NCBI GenBank assembly: GCA_002408385.1
Contig: DHSB01000104.1
Span: 40,135-70,466 of the forward strand
From: Myxococcales bacterium UBA5297
Lineage (GTDB): Bacteria > Myxococcota > Myxococcia > Myxococcales > UBA5297
Direction of reading: 5' to 3'
Length of the DNA: 30,332 bases
The position numbers and the translations under genes are program-made. This document shows, piece after piece, positions 21,615 through 28,296 of the stretch. Numbering within the stretch: the stretch's first letter is position 1; each line of letters starts with the position of its first letter. Under the pieces are notes generated by a model. The model had not been told where the DNA came from. It worked only from the letters and a program-made list of their open reading frames with translations, and did not search any database.

Positions 21615-22397
21615 ATGGGCAAGCGACCTTCCAGACAGCAAACCCCCGACGAAGCAGCGGCGCGCGATCGAATCGTCGCGCTCGCCGAGTCGAAAGGCGT
21701 ATCGCAACGCGAGCTAGCCGAATTCGCCGGGATGCCCGACAACGCTGGGCAGCTTCGTGTTTCTCGCTGGCGTCGCGGGCTGGCCGTGCTACCGCCCGAA
21801 GCAGTCGAAGCGATGGAAGCCCGGCTTGCGTCGGTGGAACCGCCCCCGGTGCCGGCGGGCTTCGATGACGATGGCACAGCCGAGGAGACTACCCCCGCGC
21901 TGTTGCAGCAACGCTCAGAGGAGCTGCGCGCCCTCGCGGGTTCGGCCGATGGTGTCGAGGAGCGAGACCAGCGCCGATACCTCGCAAAGCTCCACCGCGA
22001 AGAAGCGATCGGGGCGATCGTGAAGATCATGCTGACGGCCCGTAGCGATGGCGTTCGGCTGAAAGCCGCGGAGATGATTCTCGACCGCGCAGACGGGCGC
22101 CCGGTGCAAGAGATCCGGTCGATTGAGGAGAAAGCCCCGGTCGAAGACGCGGAGCTGCTCGACACGCTGGGGAGAATCCTCGCGCAGCGGCTTTCCAGCG
22201 TTGCCAAGGGCGCCTCACTCGAAGCCCTTGCCTCCATTAGCGAGAAGGCCGTGGAGCTGCCCGAGGAGCATCGGGAAAAGCTCGAAGCGGACATTGCCGC
22301 CCGGCGCGCAGAACTTGAGGGCAAGCCGATAACTGAACAGCCGCTCCTGCGGCTCTGTAGCGATGGAAGGACTGACAACAATGCGTTGGGTGAATGA
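21615..22397 (+). CDS. HTH protein resembling phage terminase small subunits
   Basis: 260 residues from ATG 21615. The N-terminus has an HTH (RIVALAESKGVSQRELAEFA, then QLRVSRWRRGLAVLPPEAVE). The centre, EEAIGAIVKIMLTARSDGVR, LKAAEMILDRADGRPVQEI, is the helical block typical of terminase-small-subunit-like proteins (repeat of the form AAEAILDRxxGKP). The C-terminal half is acidic and helical (EKAVELPEEHREKLEADIAA). It is the first late gene and precedes the prohead protease with 17 bp overlap, where small and large terminase genes normally stand. The large subunit is not found. If it is a TerS it could direct packaging of this element by a helper phage's TerL; that is inference. Confidence 0.6.
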   Translation: MGKRPSRQQTPDEAAARDRIVALAESKGVSQRELAEFAGMPDNAGQLRVSRWRRGLAVLPPEAVEAMEARLASVEPPPVPAGFDDDGTAEETTPALLQQRSEELRALAGSADGVEERDQRRYLAKLHREEAIGAIVKIMLTARSDGVRLKAAEMILDRADGRPVQEIRSIEEKAPVEDAELLDTLGRILAQRLSSVAKGASLEALASISEKAVELPEEHREKLEADIAARRAELEGKPITEQPLLRLCSDGRTDNNALGE

Positions 22398-23016
22398 GAG
22401 CGAATTCCGAAGTGCTCCAAGTAATGAGGTTGGAATCCGAAAGAACTTCTCGGCCGAGGTCAAGTCTCAGGCGGGAAAGGTCCAGTTCTGCATTTCGAGC
22501 ACAGCGGCCGACCGGATGGGCGATGTAATCGCCGTGAACGGCTGGAAGCTCGACGCCTACAAGAGCAACCCGGTAGTGCTCTGGGCGCACGATCGGAAGC
22601 AGCCGCCGATCGCTCGCGCGACGAAGATATGGACCGCGGGAAACAGGCTCTATTCGGAGCTCGAATTCACGCCCAAGGAGATGTATCCATTCGGCGCGAT
22701 GATTGGCGACATGGTGCGCGAGGGCTTCCTTACCGGCGTTTCCGTCGGCTTCCGCCCGATCAAGCACGCCTGGAATTCAGAGCGCCAGGGCTACGATTTC
22801 CTCGAATCAGAGCTGCTGGAATACTCGGTTGTTCCGGTGCCCGCCAACCCTGAAGCCCTGTTGGTCGGCTCGGGCAAGAAGGCGGCTGCGCCTACCTCGC
22901 GAAAGAGCGCGAAGCCGAATGCAGACGCAATCGTTGCTTCCATTGCGAAGAATGATGATGTTTGGTTGAAGCTTGCTAAAGTAATCCTCGAAACGATGGC
23001 CGATCCCAAGCGCTAA
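22381..23016 (+). CDS. HK97-family phage prohead protease
   Basis: 211 residues. ATG 22381 has GGAAGG ten nt upstream and is preferred to the ATG at 22363. The protein follows the family pattern: VQFCISSTAADRMGDVIAVN, GWKLDAYKSNPVVLWAHDRK, then PIARATKIWTAGNRL, a GDMVREGFLTGVSVGFRPI block with the catalytic Ser region, and LLEYSVVPVPANPEALL. The His in WAHD and Ser in GVSVGF are the expected catalytic residues of this Ser protease, which processes capsid precursors during head maturation. The length is normal, so it appears intact. No portal precedes it and no major capsid gene follows, unlike in ordinary HK97-type phages. Confidence 0.9.
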   Translation: MRWVNESEFRSAPSNEVGIRKNFSAEVKSQAGKVQFCISSTAADRMGDVIAVNGWKLDAYKSNPVVLWAHDRKQPPIARATKIWTAGNRLYSELEFTPKEMYPFGAMIGDMVREGFLTGVSVGFRPIKHAWNSERQGYDFLESELLEYSVVPVPANPEALLVGSGKKAAAPTSRKSAKPNADAIVASIAKNDDVWLKLAKVILETMADPKR

Positions 23017-23105
23017 AGCCCTTCACAGAACGGCGATCAATGGGCGATGGTAGTAGATAGGAAAGCCGATTGCTCTGCAAGAATTCGCATCATCCGAGGT
23101 AAGCC

Positions 23106-25205
23106 GTGCTTGAATTGGGCACATTGACCGTTCGTTTGGCCGCCGACATTGACCAGTTGAAGAAAGACTTTGCCAAGGCTCAACGTGAGACAAAGCGGGC
23201 GGCCGATGAGGCCTCGAAGCTCTCGCGTCAATTCGCTGAGTCCTTTGGCGCCATCCAAACCGTATCAACCCGCCTTGCCGGCAATTTCAATCTACTCGGC
23301 GAGAGCTTCGCCAAGGTATTCGGAGAGTCAGGAAGCAAGGGCGCGCGAAAGATAGCCGATGATCTTGGCCTGTCCGTCTCTGCCGTCGATGGTGTTGCAA
23401 CAGGGCTGAAGGGGCTGGGCGGCGCGTTCTCCGCTGCCGCTGTCGGCGCTCAGCTTCTAATCGGCCCGTTCGGCGCGATGCTCGCTATGACGCTCGGCAT
23501 TGTCGGCGGGTGGGGTGCGATCAAGAAGGCGATCGGCGAAAGCAAGATCGACCAGATGAAGGACAACTTCAGCCTTGGCGCAGATTACATCTTCGGCGGC
23601 AAGGAAGGGCGCTCGCGAGTCTATGCAGAGATGCGTCCCGATCTGGCGCAAGAATACCAGACCCTCAAGAACCAACTCGCTACCGACGGGATGCTCACAG
23701 GTGATAGCGCCGATCGGCTGACCTATCTGAGCGAGTACCTCAGCGGCCTGGAGACGGCTCAGGCGACGCAAGAGCAGACGATCGATCTTGGCAAGGCTTT
23801 CATGGAGTCGCTGAAATCCGGTGCCGAGGATTTCAAGGGCGTGATTGCAACTGTCGGCGAGATGTTCCAGAAGGCCCCGAAGCAGTCAGACGCAAGCAAG
23901 GCCCTCGCGACCGGGGCGAAGGATGGACGCGATGCCTTGCTTGAAGCCTTCGGGGCTGTCGAGCATGAGCTGAGGATTGAAGCCGAGGACCGGGCCGCCG
24001 CGTTGGCAACCTGGAAGAAAGGGGAAGCCGACTGGCAGAGGGCGCACGAGGAGTCGGTCAAGCGGTTGATCGATCGCAACACCCGCCTTGCCGCTGCCGA
24101 AGCTGCATCATGGCAGCAGGCTATCGGCAAGGACGCATCGCGAATCGGCCGGCTTTCGGTGTCCAGCTCGGCCGGCCAAACGGCGGCTTCTGAGGCAGAC
24201 GTGCGAGCGTTTTACGATGCCATCGCATCCGGCCAGCTTGGCTCGGCAATCGCTGGCAGCGACAAGAGGACCATCGGAACCAACGTTCTCGACCAAGTTG
24301 GTTCTGCCGCTATGAGTCAAAGCCGGTACACGTCTGCCGCTGCTCAGGGCGCTGCTCAGGGCGGACAGATGGGGGGACCATGGGGCGCCGTCATCGGCGC
24401 CGTCATCGGCCTGATCACTCAGAGCGAAGGCTTCGCCAAGGCGATGGGTGCGTTCGAGGACGTGCTTGGCGGACTGGCCGAAGCGCTCGGCGGAATCGTC
24501 GGCGCACTGGCCCCGATCATCAAGACGGCGGCACAGCCGATAATGGTAATCATCGGCGTTATCACGCAGATCGCATCTATATTCGGCGCGCTGATTAGTG
24601 CTCTCGACTCGTTCCTCTCCATGACGTTCCTGTTCGACATGGGCCTACGGCCGGTCGTGTTCGCGCTCAACGCCCTGTCGGCTGTGCTCAAGTTGCTGGA
24701 GTCTGGGCTGCATTGGGCGGCCTACGGAATCAAGGTAGCATACAACGGAATTCTCGAAGCTATTGCTGATGTTGTCGGCGTGTTCTCTGACGACGCAGCC
24801 GACCGTCTGCGCGCAGCAAAGGCAGACACTCAGGCATCCAGGGATGCAGCTACAGCGGCATGGGACGCCTTCAAGGATGCGTGGAGTTGGCAGATGTTCG
24901 AGATGCCCTCTGCCGCCGAATCGGTCGACCTACTCAGCGATTCGGCGACCGATGCCGCGCGCTCGCTCCAGCGGTTCAGCGACGGCATTCTGAACGCGGC
25001 CCCTGGCTACAAGATGGGCGGCGCGATGTTCAGCGCGGCGGCCGATGTTGGCGGCCCGCCCGTTCAGCAGAACGTGACCATCAACATCAACGGCAGCGGC
25101 GACCCCGAGCAGACGTGGAACAAGATCAAGCGCGTTATGGAGCGCGAGAACTTCCTGCGGGGCGCGACTACGATCGCTCGGGCTCCTGCTTTCGCGGGGT
25201 CCTAG
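23106..25205 (+). CDS. Phage tail tape-measure protein
   Basis: 699 residues from a GTG with GAGGT seven nt upstream. The N-terminus LGTLTVRLAADIDQLKKDFA followed by KAQRETKRAADEASKLSRQF is the standard tape-measure opening (coiled coil). Hydrophobic segments lie at about residues 100-140 (FSAAAVGAQLLIGPFGAMLA) and 455-510 (GALAPIIKTAAQPIMVIIGV, then IFGALISALDSFL), with Ala/Gly-rich helices between. The C-terminus has NVTININGSGDPEQTWNKIK. It sets tail length in siphophages and helps DNA entry. At 699 residues it implies a modest tail. It is the longest gene of the element and there are no adjacent tail-completion, tail-tube or baseplate genes, which is unusual. Confidence 0.88.
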   Translation: MLELGTLTVRLAADIDQLKKDFAKAQRETKRAADEASKLSRQFAESFGAIQTVSTRLAGNFNLLGESFAKVFGESGSKGARKIADDLGLSVSAVDGVATGLKGLGGAFSAAAVGAQLLIGPFGAMLAMTLGIVGGWGAIKKAIGESKIDQMKDNFSLGADYIFGGKEGRSRVYAEMRPDLAQEYQTLKNQLATDGMLTGDSADRLTYLSEYLSGLETAQATQEQTIDLGKAFMESLKSGAEDFKGVIATVGEMFQKAPKQSDASKALATGAKDGRDALLEAFGAVEHELRIEAEDRAAALATWKKGEADWQRAHEESVKRLIDRNTRLAAAEAASWQQAIGKDASRIGRLSVSSSAGQTAASEADVRAFYDAIASGQLGSAIAGSDKRTIGTNVLDQVGSAAMSQSRYTSAAAQGAAQGGQMGGPWGAVIGAVIGLITQSEGFAKAMGAFEDVLGGLAEALGGIVGALAPIIKTAAQPIMVIIGVITQIASIFGALISALDSFLSMTFLFDMGLRPVVFALNALSAVLKLLESGLHWAAYGIKVAYNGILEAIADVVGVFSDDAADRLRAAKADTQASRDAATAAWDAFKDAWSWQMFEMPSAAESVDLLSDSATDAARSLQRFSDGILNAAPGYKMGGAMFSAAADVGGPPVQQNVTININGSGDPEQTWNKIKRVMERENFLRGATTIARAPAFAGS

Positions 25206-25206
25206 C

Positions 25207-25440
25207 GTGAAGCCTCTAGCGTGCCTGCTGGCGGTTGGTGCCGTTGCGCTTGGCCCGGCTTTCGTTGCCCTGGCGTGGAACGCCGCGGTTCCCCATATCT
25301 TCGGCCTGCCGACGATTGGTTGGTTGCAAGCCCTCGCCTTGCTCTTTCTGCTCGCCGTTGTTCGGGCTCCCGGCTTTCGTCCCTGCCTTCCACCGCCGGG
25401 GCGAGAAGCAGCAGAAGCGAAGCCGACCACGGTTCACTGA
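25207..25440 (+). CDS. Small membrane protein after the tape measure
   Basis: 77 residues from a GTG placed one nt after the tape-measure stop, so translation is probably coupled. Two hydrophobic segments (residues of about 4-24, LACLLAVGAVALGPAFVALA, and 37-55, TIGWLQALALLFLLAVV) are joined by a short turn with His and Pro, and the C-terminal tail is Pro/Arg/Glu rich. Size and topology resemble holin-like or phage inner-membrane proteins, but no family is recognised and no endolysin gene is next to it. Confidence 0.6.
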   Translation: MKPLACLLAVGAVALGPAFVALAWNAAVPHIFGLPTIGWLQALALLFLLAVVRAPGFRPCLPPPGREAAEAKPTTVH

Positions 25441-25552
25441 TTCGCGCGCCCTTGTGCTGTTTGCGCTTGGCCCACTGGCGACCTAGCCATCATGTTGGGC
25501 TTTGCAGATAGCAGAGCGCCAAGAGCGCTCACTAAACCGAGGAGTGCGAACA

Positions 25553-26164
25553 ATGGGAAGCAGAGCAATCAGGCAGAGCATCGAAGAGAAGCGCGCGCAG
25601 ATCGCCCGGTTCGAGTCGAGTATTGTCGACTGGAGCGGACAGAAGCAGAACGGCGAGGAGGGCGCCAAGGCGGCGCGCAAGGGCCTTGTGGCTGCAATCA
25701 GGGACGCCGTGCTCAGGCCCGGCAACGCGGCCGAGAAGGCGGTTGCTGAGGCCGACGCGAAAGCCAAGGCGGCAATCGAAGAGGAGCAGAGGAGCGCTCT
25801 GCTCGACCAGAAGATCCAGATCGCCCAGCAGGAGATCCGCGCACTGGCCGCGGAGATTGGCGACCTGGAGACCGAGGCCGCCAAGCTCGACAAGCAGTTT
25901 ATGGCCGGTGCCCTCGAGAAGAGGCTCACCACGCTGGAGCGCGGATACCGGGATTATCTGATAGCCGCTGCCCTGCTGTGCGGCGTTCGAGACGGCCAGC
26001 CGGGGAAGCTGCTCGACTCGGCGGCCGGGCTCATGACCGTGCATCGCGCCCTCATGAACTGGGAATCGACGGGCGACGACGTGAACGCGCGCGGGCTCGC
26101 CTTCAACGCGCAGATTGCCGCTCTTCACGAGCAGCTTCTCGAGGAGTCGGCCGGCTCGAAGTAG
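25553..26164 (+). CDS. Coiled-coil protein of the late module
   Basis: 203 residues from ATG 25553, which has GAGGAG eight nt upstream; an earlier ATG at 25502 has none. Residues of about 5-125 are almost entirely charged helix (RQSIEEKRAQIARFESSIVD, KAVAEADAKAKAAIEEEQRS, QEIRALAAEIGDLETEAAKL), a strong coiled-coil prediction. The last 60 residues are less charged (LIAAALLCGVRDGQPGKLLD). In phages such proteins next to head genes can be scaffolds; that role is inferred from shape only. It is followed with no gap by the structural protein. Confidence 0.72.
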   Translation: MGSRAIRQSIEEKRAQIARFESSIVDWSGQKQNGEEGAKAARKGLVAAIRDAVLRPGNAAEKAVAEADAKAKAAIEEEQRSALLDQKIQIAQQEIRALAAEIGDLETEAAKLDKQFMAGALEKRLTTLERGYRDYLIAAALLCGVRDGQPGKLLDSAAGLMTVHRALMNWESTGDDVNARGLAFNAQIAALHEQLLEESAGSK

Positions 26165-26197
26165 GTGAGCAACGCAACCCCCACAACGGAGAAAGCC

Positions 26198-26641
26198 ATG
26201 CAGTTCAACAAGGATCTTTCGCAGTACCGCCCCCGCTTCGTTGCCGCTGGCGAGGCAACCGCCGGGGGCACTGGCGACGCAACCAAGGTCAACGGTGTCG
26301 ATATCGACCGGACGAATTTTCTCTGCGGGAAGCTTCTGATCACGTTTTCGGCCGAGCTGGCGGAAGGCAAGACGCTGAGCTTCGCTATCGAGCATGAGGA
26401 TTCGCAGGACGGCTCGACGCGGGGCACGGCGGTTGTCGACCAAGCTTCGACGATTGCGGCTACCGGCGGCGCGGGAGGCACTACGGAAACCGGCGTTGTC
26501 GAGATGGATATGGACCTGTCGAGCGCGATGCTCTTTCGGCGCTACAACGTAACGCCTGATCTGAGCGCGTCTTCGGTCGATACCTGCTTCTGGACAGCCG
26601 CTCTCGTTCTCGGCGGCGCGCTCCAGTTGCCGGCCGTCTAA
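26198..26641 (+). CDS. Putative phage virion structural protein
   Basis: 147 residues from ATG 26198, with GGAG six nt before it; a GTG at 26165 abutting the previous stop is the alternative. The beta-rich pattern CGKLLITFSAELAEGKTLSF, AIEHEDSQDGST, EMDMDLSSAMLFRRYNVTPD, LSASSVDTCFWTAALVLGGA resembles small head-associated or decoration-type proteins found beside major capsid genes in many siphophages and podophages (similar in style to the Bbp16 group). Function is not defined. It ends just before a 12-bp hairpin, so it is probably the last gene of the structural operon. Confidence 0.65.
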   Translation: MQFNKDLSQYRPRFVAAGEATAGGTGDATKVNGVDIDRTNFLCGKLLITFSAELAEGKTLSFAIEHEDSQDGSTRGTAVVDQASTIAATGGAGGTTETGVVEMDMDLSSAMLFRRYNVTPDLSASSVDTCFWTAALVLGGALQLPAV

Positions 26642-26649
26642 ACAGCTTG

Positions 26650-26681
26650 GGGCCGGGTGAGTGGTTGCGCTCACCCGGCCC
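26650..26681 (+). terminator. Perfect 12-bp hairpin after the structural gene
   Basis: GGGCCGGGTGAG (26650-26661) and CTCACCCGGCCC (26670-26681) pair perfectly around 8 nt, 9 bp past the stop, followed by only TTGG. Very stable, likely terminator or 3' protecting hairpin. Confidence 0.7.
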
Positions 26682-26692
26682 TTGGAGTTGCG

Positions 26693-26914
26693 ATGCTTGC
26701 AATCTTCAAACAGCCAAGCGGCAACCAGTGTGAAGCCTGGGGCGTTCGCATCATCGGCGATTGCGTTCGGCTCTTCGTCCGGTTGCGCGACCGGCCGCAC
26801 GAATACGGCCAAGCGGGCTTCGAGTTGGTTCTCGACGGCGTGGGCTACGGGCTCGCGATCGAAGATGCCAGGGATGACGCGGGCCTTTGCAAGATAGTCG
26901 GGCGGATGACGTGA
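26693..26914 (+). CDS. Small hypothetical protein
   Basis: 73 residues from ATG 26693, with GGAG six nt upstream. Sequence such as MLAIFKQPSGNQCEAWGVRI, GDCVRLFVRLRDRPHEYGQA and GYGLAIEDARDDAGLCKIVG looks like a compact alpha/beta domain. No family recognised. It follows the 12-bp hairpin and overlaps the next gene by 4 nt (GTGA), starting a four-gene overlapping cluster that ends at 27702. Confidence 0.65.
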   Translation: MLAIFKQPSGNQCEAWGVRIIGDCVRLFVRLRDRPHEYGQAGFELVLDGVGYGLAIEDARDDAGLCKIVGRMT

Positions 26915-27243
26915 GCGTCCCCGAGCTTGTCGAGTGCCCTCACTACCACTGCCGCTTGACTGCGCGTGCCTGCGTTGCTCGACAAGTACGGAGCCGGTTC
27001 TTCACCTTCGGCGATCGTCTCTGCGCGCGCAGCAGGCAGAGCGGCCCGGGGGGAACGCCCCTTCGCGTGGTGATGTACTGCGAACCCGGGCAGTGTTGGC
27101 CTGGGGCCTGTCGGCTCGCCGATGCCGGGATATGGAGATGGGAGAAGTGTTGCGATGGTGGTTGCGAGCGTTGCCGGCAGACAGGGCGTGTCCCGGTGCC
27201 GAGAGAGGAGACGGAAGATGGCAGAGCTGTTGACCCCTGCTGA
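26911..27243 (+). CDS. Cys-rich, probably zinc-binding small protein
   Basis: 110 residues. GTG 26911 overlaps the upstream stop by 4 nt, which fixes the start. Cysteines and histidines are clustered: VECPHYHCRLTARACVARQ near the N-terminus, then YCEPGQCWPGACRLAD and EKCCDGGCERCRQTGRVPVP. The first block (C-x3-HC...CVARQ) recalls small phage proteins with a CxxxxxxLTxxxCxxRQ motif. It could hold one or two zinc ions. Function unknown; nucleic-acid or protein binding is a fair guess. The 3' end overlaps the HTH gene by 26 bp. Confidence 0.65.
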   Translation: MSVPELVECPHYHCRLTARACVARQVRSRFFTFGDRLCARSRQSGPGGTPLRVVMYCEPGQCWPGACRLADAGIWRWEKCCDGGCERCRQTGRVPVPREETEDGRAVDPC

Positions 27244-27406
27244 GGCGGGCGCCGTTCTCGGGCTCACCTCCGATGGTGTGAAGGCAGCCGAGAGTCGCGG
27301 CGAGCTGCGCTCTGAGCGAACACAGACCGGGCGCCGGCTCTACCGCCGCAAGGACGTGGAGACGCTCGCCGAGAAGCGTAGCGTCGCAAGGAAGGGGCAT
27401 CCTTGA
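27218..27406 (+). CDS. AlpA/MerR-like HTH protein, paralogue of the gene at 20772
   Basis: 62 residues from ATG 27218, preceded by GAGGAGACGGAAG. The protein is little more than the winged HTH: LLTPAEAGAVLGLTSDGVKA, AESRGELRSERTQTGRRLYR, RKDVETLAEKR. It shares the TPAEAG, RGEL, TGRRLYR and DVExLAE blocks with the early-region paralogue. Near the right end of the element and facing attR, it could act as an architectural recombination factor or late regulator. It overlaps its neighbours on both sides. Confidence 0.75.
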   Translation: MAELLTPAEAGAVLGLTSDGVKAAESRGELRSERTQTGRRLYRRKDVETLAEKRSVARKGHP

Positions 27407-27702
27407 AACCGAGAGACCTGCTCGAACGAAACCTTGGCGCAGTCTGTCGGGAGCTCCAGGCGGGCAACGGCGTTGCCGTGCTCTTCGAGTTAGCGGAGGG
27501 CCAGACGGTGCGGGGGACGGTGGAACCCGAGCCGGGGGTTGCCCTGGCCGTGGTCGGGCGCGCCGATGCACTCGAGCTTGTTCGGAGGTTCGCCCCGAAT
27601 CAGACCGCGGCACTTGCCCCGGTGGAAGGCAGAAGGCCCGCCGTTGTTGCGGCAAGCGGCGGACTGAGCGTTGTGCAGATCGATCCCTGGGGGCTCCAGT
27701 GA
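27403..27702 (+). CDS. Hypothetical protein at the right end of the element
   Basis: 99 residues from a TTG at 27403 that overlaps the upstream stop by 4 nt (TTGA) and has AAGGAAGGGG just before it. No family recognised. The protein begins with a helix (KPRDLLERNLGAVCRELQAG) and continues with short beta-like segments (GVAVLFELAEGQTVRGTVEP, GVALAVVGRADALELVRRFA). No Cys cluster, signal or membrane segment. Last gene before the right arm-type repeats. Confidence 0.6.
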   Translation: MKPRDLLERNLGAVCRELQAGNGVAVLFELAEGQTVRGTVEPEPGVALAVVGRADALELVRRFAPNQTAALAPVEGRRPAVVAASGGLSVVQIDPWGLQ

Positions 27703-27737
27703 AGGGCCGCACGATGGCGCGAAAACCGATGGGGGCT

Positions 27738-27759
27738 GTACCCAAGATGTACCCAAGAT
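27738..27759 (+). promoter_or_regulatory. Right arm-type integrase site (two copies of GTACCCAAGAT)
   Basis: Two abutting direct copies in the same orientation as at 14820-14840, 104 bp inside the right attachment repeat. Presence at both ends and nowhere else that I noticed supports an arm-site role. Confidence 0.7.
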
Positions 27760-27806
27760 CGGCGGTCGCGTGCGGTCGCAAGCGAACGCAACTGGACGGC
27801 TAACGG

Positions 27807-27838
27807 CGCGGAATCGCAAGAACTTTAGTGATTCCGCG
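27807..27838. repeat. 9-bp inverted repeat near attR
   Basis: CGCGGAATC (27807-27815) and GATTCCGCG (27830-27838) around 14 nt, 25 bp before the right attachment repeat. May be a terminator for the late genes or an accessory protein site in attR. Confidence 0.5.
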
Positions 27839-27863
27839 TAGATAGAGAAAGTGAAAGTGTGGG

Positions 27864-27927
27864 CTTCAAAACCGATGAAGGGCGCTGAGAGGCGCTCTTG
27901 GTGGGTTCGATTCCCATGCACTACCGA
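27864..27927 (+). repeat. Right attachment repeat (64 bp), truncated selC copy
   Basis: Exact copy of 14684-14747. It lacks the 5' acceptor strand, D arm and 5' anticodon stem, so it cannot make a tRNA. It represents the displaced original 3' part of host selC or the phage-side copy; the two cannot be told apart. Confidence 0.95.
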
Positions 27928-27933
27928 CCGATC

Positions 27934-27954
27934 GGGCGCCGACTGCTGGCGCCC
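27934..27954 (+). terminator. Displaced host selC terminator
   Basis: GGGCGCC (27934-27940), 7-nt loop, GGCGCCC (27948-27954), then GTCCTTGTCTT. It lies 9 bp past the truncated selC copy, where a tRNA terminator would have been before the element inserted. Confidence 0.65.
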
Positions 27955-28020
27955 GTCCTTGTCTTAGGGGTCGCTGTGCCGGTTTGCGTTACGCGGACAG
28001 GTTGGACCTCAGCCTCGCCG

Positions 28021-28051
28021 CCGAGCTCGAGAGGGGCCTTTTCGAGCTCGG
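28021..28051. promoter_or_regulatory. 10-bp inverted repeat in the fhs leader region
   Basis: CCGAGCTCGA (28021-28030) and TCGAGCTCGG (28042-28051) pair perfectly around 11 nt. It lies in the 369-bp gene-free stretch 27928-28296 upstream of fhs. It may be a leader hairpin or an operator. No known riboswitch pattern is recognised. Confidence 0.45.
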
Positions 28052-28296
28052 GCCGCGCGGCTGAGCGTCTCGAGCCCGGTGGCGTCGTAGGAATCCCTTT
28101 CGCCGCCCCCGCGCGATAGGCTGTGCGGCCGCCGAACCCCTCGCCCCGGGCCGTGGGCTCTTTCCCGGCGCAGGCGCCCGGCAGCCGAGCGGTTCTCGAC
28201 CGCCCCGCTGGCATCGACACGCCGCAGCCCGATGCCGAGATTCGCACCAGCACGCAGGTGAACGAGCGCCTGCCTGCGCCATCGTCGCGAGGAGAC

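Larger units (their letters stand above)
14684..27927 (+). mobile_element. 13.2-kb integrative element in selC with phage-like genes (satellite or remnant prophage)
   Basis: The element is bounded by a perfect 64-bp repeat of the selC 3' part. It carries a tyrosine integrase next to selC, arm-type repeats at both ends, a minus-strand early/replication module (16022 to about 21500), an iteron cluster at the module boundary (21341-21492), and a plus-strand late module (21615-27702) with terminase-small-like, prohead protease, tape-measure and structural proteins. Base composition is less GC-extreme than the flanks. I find no large terminase, portal, major capsid, baseplate, holin/endolysin set, transposase, conjugation or antibiotic-resistance genes. 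Excision would leave one intact selC. Confidence 0.9.

Noticed and set aside
14748..27863. Conjugative element, retron or known defence island
   Set aside because: No relaxase, type IV secretion, reverse transcriptase, toxin-antitoxin or restriction motif was seen in any frame; the recognisable genes are phage-type.
27864..27927. Second selenocysteine tRNA gene
   Set aside because: Only the 3' part is present; the acceptor 5' strand and D arm are missing. It is an attachment-site copy.
28123..28296. 58-codon N-terminal extension of fhs from GTG 28123
   Set aside because: The extension is Pro/Arg-rich and not part of the family; ATG 28297 gives the normal N-terminus. Some doubt remains because AGGAG is very close to this ATG.
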